From Patescibacteria group bacterium (GTDB lineage: Bacteria; Patescibacteriota; Patescibacteriia; UBA9934): DNA of 7,478 nt. Positions within the stretch are counted from its first letter, which is position 1, and each line of letters opens with the position of its first letter. The DNA lies in assembly GCA_018818445.1 (NCBI GenBank), contig JAHISC010000017.1:1-7478 (forward strand). The letters run 5' to 3'. Of this stretch, positions 4,545-7,478 are shown piece by piece. Made by a program: the position numbers and the translations under genes. The notes beneath the pieces were generated by a model. That model saw only the letters and a list, made by a program, of their open reading frames with translations. It was not told the origin of the DNA and did no database searches.

Positions 4545-7352
4545 ATGACAAAAATCCTCCACCTTATTTTCGGCGATCCAACCAAGAAGGTCATGGCTGA
4601 ACTTCGCGAAAAAGTAATAGATGTTAATACCTTTGAGGAAAAGATCGTGGCTCTTAGCGATGAGTCCTTAAAAGCCAAGACACAAGAATTCAAGGATCGT
4701 CTAGAAAAGGGCGAATCTCTTGATGACATTGCTTTCGAAGCCTTTGCTGTGGTACGGGAGGCTGCAAAACGAACTCTTAGTCAGCGCCATTTTGATGTGC
4801 AGTTGATGGGAGGTTTTGTATTGCATGAAGGTAAGATTGCAGAGATGAGAACTGGTGAAGGAAAAACTTTGACTTCTACTCTGGCAATTTATCTCAATGC
4901 TCTAGACGGTAAAGGTGTGCACGTTGTTACTGTTAACGATTATTTAGCTAAACGTGACGCAGTTTGGATGGGGCAAATTTATAATTTTTTAGGGCTGACT
5001 ATCGGTTGTATCCAGCAAGAAAATGGTTATCTGTACGACGAATCTTTTAAGGCTGAAGAAAAGAAAGACGAAGAGCGCGATGAAACTGGTTCGTTTATGG
5101 TACAGATGGATTTTTTGCGTCCAACAAATCGTAAACTTGCTTATGACGCCGACATAACTTATGGAACAAACAATCAGTTCGGTTTTGACTACTTACGTGA
5201 CAACATGGCTACAAATTCAGATCAAATGGTGCAGCGTGAGCTAAATTACGCCATTGTCGACGAAATCGACTCTATCTTAATTGATGAAGCACGAACACCG
5301 CTTATTATTAGTGCTCCGGCCGAAGAATCGGCTGATCTGTATTACAAGTTTGCAGCCATTATTAAGGATTTAAAAGAAAATGAAGATTACAACGTTGATG
5401 AAAAGATGCGCGTTGCGACTTTTACTGATGATGGAATTACAAAGATTGAAAAACGACTTGGTATAGAAAATCTTTACACCACAGGAGGTATGCAAATGGT
5501 ACATCACGCTGAGCAAGCCTTAAAAGCACATGCTGTTTTTAACAAAGATAAGGAATATGTTGTTCAAGATGGTGAAGTAAAGATTGTTGATGAGTTTACT
5601 GGTCGAATTATGGAAGGTCGTCGTTATAGCGAAGGAACTCACCAAGCTATCGAAGCTAAAGAGGGTGTGGACATTAAGCGTGAAAGTAGAACTCTAGCTA
5701 CTATTACTTTTCAAAATTATTTCCGCATGTACAAAAAATTAGCGGGTATGACTGGTACTGCAGCTACAGAAGCAGAGGAGTTTATGAAAATTTATGGTCT
5801 GGATGTTGTAGAAGTTCCAACCAATAAAGAGATTGCTAGAATTGATAAAACTGATCGAATTTATAAAAATGAACGTGGCAAGTGGTTATCAATTGCAGAT
5901 GATGTAAAAGCATTGCAAGAAATAGGCCAGCCAGTTTTGATTGGTACAGTTTCAATTGAGAAAAATGAATTTTTAAGCGAACTGTTGACTGCTGCTGGTG
6001 TTAAACATGAAATGTTGAACGCAAAAAATCACGAGCGTGAGGCACAGATCGTAGCTCAGGCCGGCAAAAAAGGAGCCGTTACAGTGGCAACGAATATGGC
6101 TGGGCGTGGAGTTGATATTGTGCTTGGCGGAAACCCGTCAAATAAAGAAGAGCAAGAAGAAGTGAAAAAATTGGGAGGACTGCATGTTATTGGTACTGAT
6201 CGGCATGAAGCGCGACGAATCGACAATCAGCTTCGTGGACGATCCGGTCGCCAAGGTGATCCAGGAACAACGCAGTTCTATGTATCCACAGAAGATGATC
6301 TGATGCGTATTTTCGGTTCTGAGCGTGTACAGAAAATGATGGAAACGCTGAAGATGGATGAAAAAACACCGATTGAGAGCAAGATGATTACAAACGCATT
6401 GGAAAAAGCACAGCAAAGAGTTGAGGGTAGAAATTTTGACACGCGTAAACATGTGTTGGAGTATGACGATGTGTTGAATAAACATCGTACTGCAATTTAT
6501 GAACGTCGACGTAAAATTTTACTCGACGAAGACCTTGATACAAAAAAAGAAATTTTAGAAATTTTGGAGTCGGAAATCGAGAGAGTAATTTTATTTCACA
6601 CTAGCGAAGACAATTCTGACTTACCAACAGAATTTAAAGAAAAGAAACTAAAGAGTGACTGGGATCCAAAAGAGATTGTAGAAACATTGCAAACTATAAT
6701 GCCAATTTCAACTGAACTTACAACAACAATTCTTGCAACTTTTGAGACTATCTCTAAAGACAAAGAACGTCTGGCTGAGCAACGCACAACTGTGATTGAA
6801 GCAACAATGGCTGATATCAATACCAAGCTCACTCAAATCGAAGAAGCATTCGAAGACAAAACACGATTGAATAATTTACAGCGTACTATTTTGCTACGCA
6901 CAATTGATAATGCTTGGATTGGTCACTTGGATACCATGACTTACTTGCGACGCTCAATTGGCCTACAGGGCTATGGACAGCGAGATCCGTTAGTGGAGTA
7001 CAAACGGGAATCTTATGATTTGTTTAATACCCTGCAGGTAAATATTGAAAAAGAAGTAGTTTACAATGTGATGAAAATTCTTGAGCAGTCAGCCAGCGCG
7101 CAGCAGGTAATAGCTATGGCGCCAAGTATTATTGAACGCGCTAAGTTGCATTATTCAGGTGCCAAGAAGACTATGGATAAAGAAGAAGCTGTAGCAGAGG
7201 CACGAGAGGCAGGGAAATCGAAAAACGCTGCTGCAACACTCGTCAAAAACGCCCAGTTTGACAACGTCGGTCGTAATGATGATTGTCCATGCGGAGCGAC
7301 AAAACCAGACGGTACGCCTAAAAAGTTTAAACATTGTCACGGTAGAAACTAG
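4545..7352 (+). CDS. secA: Preprotein translocase ATPase SecA
   Basis: SecA drives secretory proteins through the SecYEG channel by ATP hydrolysis. The 935 residues cover the full family architecture. MRTGEGKT holds Walker A (Gly104-Thr108), and the DEAD-type Walker B lies at Asp239-Asp242 in DEIDSILIDEARTPLIIS. The preprotein-binding domain lies roughly at 250-385, followed by AGMTGTA. ATNMAGRGVDIVLGG and QLRGRSGRQGDPG (562-574; Arg566, Arg569) mark the second nucleotide-binding domain. The helical scaffold, two-helix finger region and a charged linker follow. The C-terminal SEC-C zinc motif is Cys914, Cys916, Cys931, His932. Two oddities stand out: about 31 extra residues around 159-193, rich in Glu and Lys, and a 14-residue spacing between Cys916 and Cys931 where 8 is usual. 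The ATG is supported by homology, with a weak TTAGG upstream. Confidence 0.98.
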   Translation: MTKILHLIFGDPTKKVMAELREKVIDVNTFEEKIVALSDESLKAKTQEFKDRLEKGESLDDIAFEAFAVVREAAKRTLSQRHFDVQLMGGFVLHEGKIAEMRTGEGKTLTSTLAIYLNALDGKGVHVVTVNDYLAKRDAVWMGQIYNFLGLTIGCIQQENGYLYDESFKAEEKKDEERDETGSFMVQMDFLRPTNRKLAYDADITYGTNNQFGFDYLRDNMATNSDQMVQRELNYAIVDEIDSILIDEARTPLIISAPAEESADLYYKFAAIIKDLKENEDYNVDEKMRVATFTDDGITKIEKRLGIENLYTTGGMQMVHHAEQALKAHAVFNKDKEYVVQDGEVKIVDEFTGRIMEGRRYSEGTHQAIEAKEGVDIKRESRTLATITFQNYFRMYKKLAGMTGTAATEAEEFMKIYGLDVVEVPTNKEIARIDKTDRIYKNERGKWLSIADDVKALQEIGQPVLIGTVSIEKNEFLSELLTAAGVKHEMLNAKNHEREAQIVAQAGKKGAVTVATNMAGRGVDIVLGGNPSNKEEQEEVKKLGGLHVIGTDRHEARRIDNQLRGRSGRQGDPGTTQFYVSTEDDLMRIFGSERVQKMMETLKMDEKTPIESKMITNALEKAQQRVEGRNFDTRKHVLEYDDVLNKHRTAIYERRRKILLDEDLDTKKEILEILESEIERVILFHTSEDNSDLPTEFKEKKLKSDWDPKEIVETLQTIMPISTELTTTILATFETISKDKERLAEQRTTVIEATMADINTKLTQIEEAFEDKTRLNNLQRTILLRTIDNAWIGHLDTMTYLRRSIGLQGYGQRDPLVEYKRESYDLFNTLQVNIEKEVVYNVMKILEQSASAQQVIAMAPSIIERAKLHYSGAKKTMDKEEAVAEAREAGKSKNAAATLVKNAQFDNVGRNDDCPCGATKPDGTPKKFKHCHGRN

Positions 7353-7366
7353 ATATGTTAGTTGTA

Positions 7367-7392
7367 CGAGCGGAGTCCGCTAGAGCTTTAGC
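7367..7392 (+). repeat. Paired palindromes behind secA, related to the cassette repeats
   Basis: GCGGAGTCCGC (7370-7380) is an exact palindrome around one central base. It shares two bases with GCTAGAGCTTTAGC (7379-7392), an imperfect palindrome. The left part, CGAGCGGAG (7367-7375), is identical to 2761-2769 upstream of the GIY-YIG gene. The structure resembles the short GIY-YIG-associated repeats I recall from CPR genomes, but membership needs a genome-wide comparison. Confidence 0.4.
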
Positions 7393-7399
7393 GATGGTG

Positions 7400-7441
7400 G
7401 ATGGCAGCGGCAAGAAGTTTAAGCATTGCCACGGAGCTTAG
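7400..7441 (+). pseudogene. Relic of a second SEC-C (secA-type) C-terminus
   Basis: Reading from 7400 gives DGSGKKFKHCHGA and a TAG stop. This matches the end of secA, DGTPKKFKHCHG (7308-7343), at 10 of 12 residues. The nucleotides agree at 25 of 36 positions, and in the shared KKFKHCHG all four differences are at silent third positions. The relic has the GSGKK spacing of an ordinary SEC-C motif, which the intact secA lacks. It is not in the secA frame, and the first CxC pair is missing. An ATG at 7355 opens a 28-codon frame through the palindromic repeat into this relic, but it has no ribosome binding site, so translation is doubtful. It may be a displaced older secA 3' end or a degraded duplication. 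Confidence 0.6.
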
Positions 7442-7478
7442 TCGTGTTATTCAGAGGAGAGATTGAACACGGTTTCAC

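Noticed and set aside
6138..6485. 115-codon minus-strand open frame inside secA
   Set aside because: It lies entirely opposite conserved SecA motifs, has no recognisable domain or start signal, and is a shadow of the coding strand.
7284..7375. Similarity between TGTCCATGCGGAG in secA and TGTACGAGCGGAG at 7363-7375, suggesting the whole SEC-C segment is duplicated
   Set aside because: Ten of 13 bases agree, but the spacing to the shared 3' part differs by 13 bases and the match coincides with the GAGCGGAG repeat, so chance is likely.
7343..7441. Programmed -1 frameshift from secA into the downstream SEC-C relic
   Set aside because: The relic is in the -1 frame, which is open after a stop at 7343-7345. 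However, the only place to slip (AGA AAC) is not a proper slippery heptamer, and secA already has a complete zinc motif.
7442..7478. Possible start of a further gene (GTG at 7444 open to the window end; AGGAGA at 7455-7460 before TTG at 7463)
   Set aside because: Only 11 codons are visible, none recognisable, and AGGAGA is too close to the TTG. CGTGTT (7443-7448) and AACACG (7466-7471) could form a weak hairpin. By the hpf-secA precedent prfB might follow, but nothing here shows it.

Overview
The window reads as a piece of a small bacterial genome of moderate-to-low GC, most probably from the Candidate Phyla Radiation (Patescibacteria). That assignment comes from recognising protein features, not from a search. 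SecA carries an extra charged block before its YDADITYGTNN motif. MurC has EACEH where most MurC proteins have EADESD. The serine hydroxymethyltransferase has SGAPAN instead of SGAQAN. A very small stand-alone GIY-YIG protein sits among short GAGCG-type repeats. No in-frame TGA occurs in any of the long genes, so the standard code (or code 11) fits, and the TGA-as-glycine code of Gracilibacteria and Absconditabacteria does not.

Layout. Positions 1-1225 hold glyA on the minus strand; it runs off the left edge, apparently within a few residues of its natural end. Positions 1226-1304 are a short divergent control region with back-to-back promoters. From 1305 on, everything is on the plus strand: murC (1305-2642), a compact GIY-YIG cassette (2658-3105), murB (3107-4069), a short ribosome hibernation factor (4109-4471) and secA (4545-7352). 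The last 126 bases hold no clear gene. They contain a palindromic repeat fused to a leftover copy of the last codons of a secA-type zinc motif.

How the genes fit together. MurB and MurC catalyse consecutive cytoplasmic steps of peptidoglycan precursor synthesis: MurB reduces UDP-GlcNAc-enolpyruvate to UDP-MurNAc, and MurC adds the first amino acid. An hpf-secA pair is also a familiar order in Firmicutes. The plus-strand genes are separated by gaps of 34 to 145 bases and could be co-transcribed, although a possible separate promoter precedes secA. GlyA supplies glycine and one-carbon units and is transcribed away from the rest.

The most unusual parts are two. First, the GIY-YIG cassette between murC and murB is bounded by an 18-19 base imperfect inverted repeat and ends one base before the murB start codon. 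Second, the SEC-C relic behind secA differs from the intact copy mostly at synonymous positions and is joined to a repeat sharing a nine-base core with the cassette. Together they suggest a family of small GIY-YIG-linked repeats that inserts tightly around housekeeping genes; this is a hypothesis.
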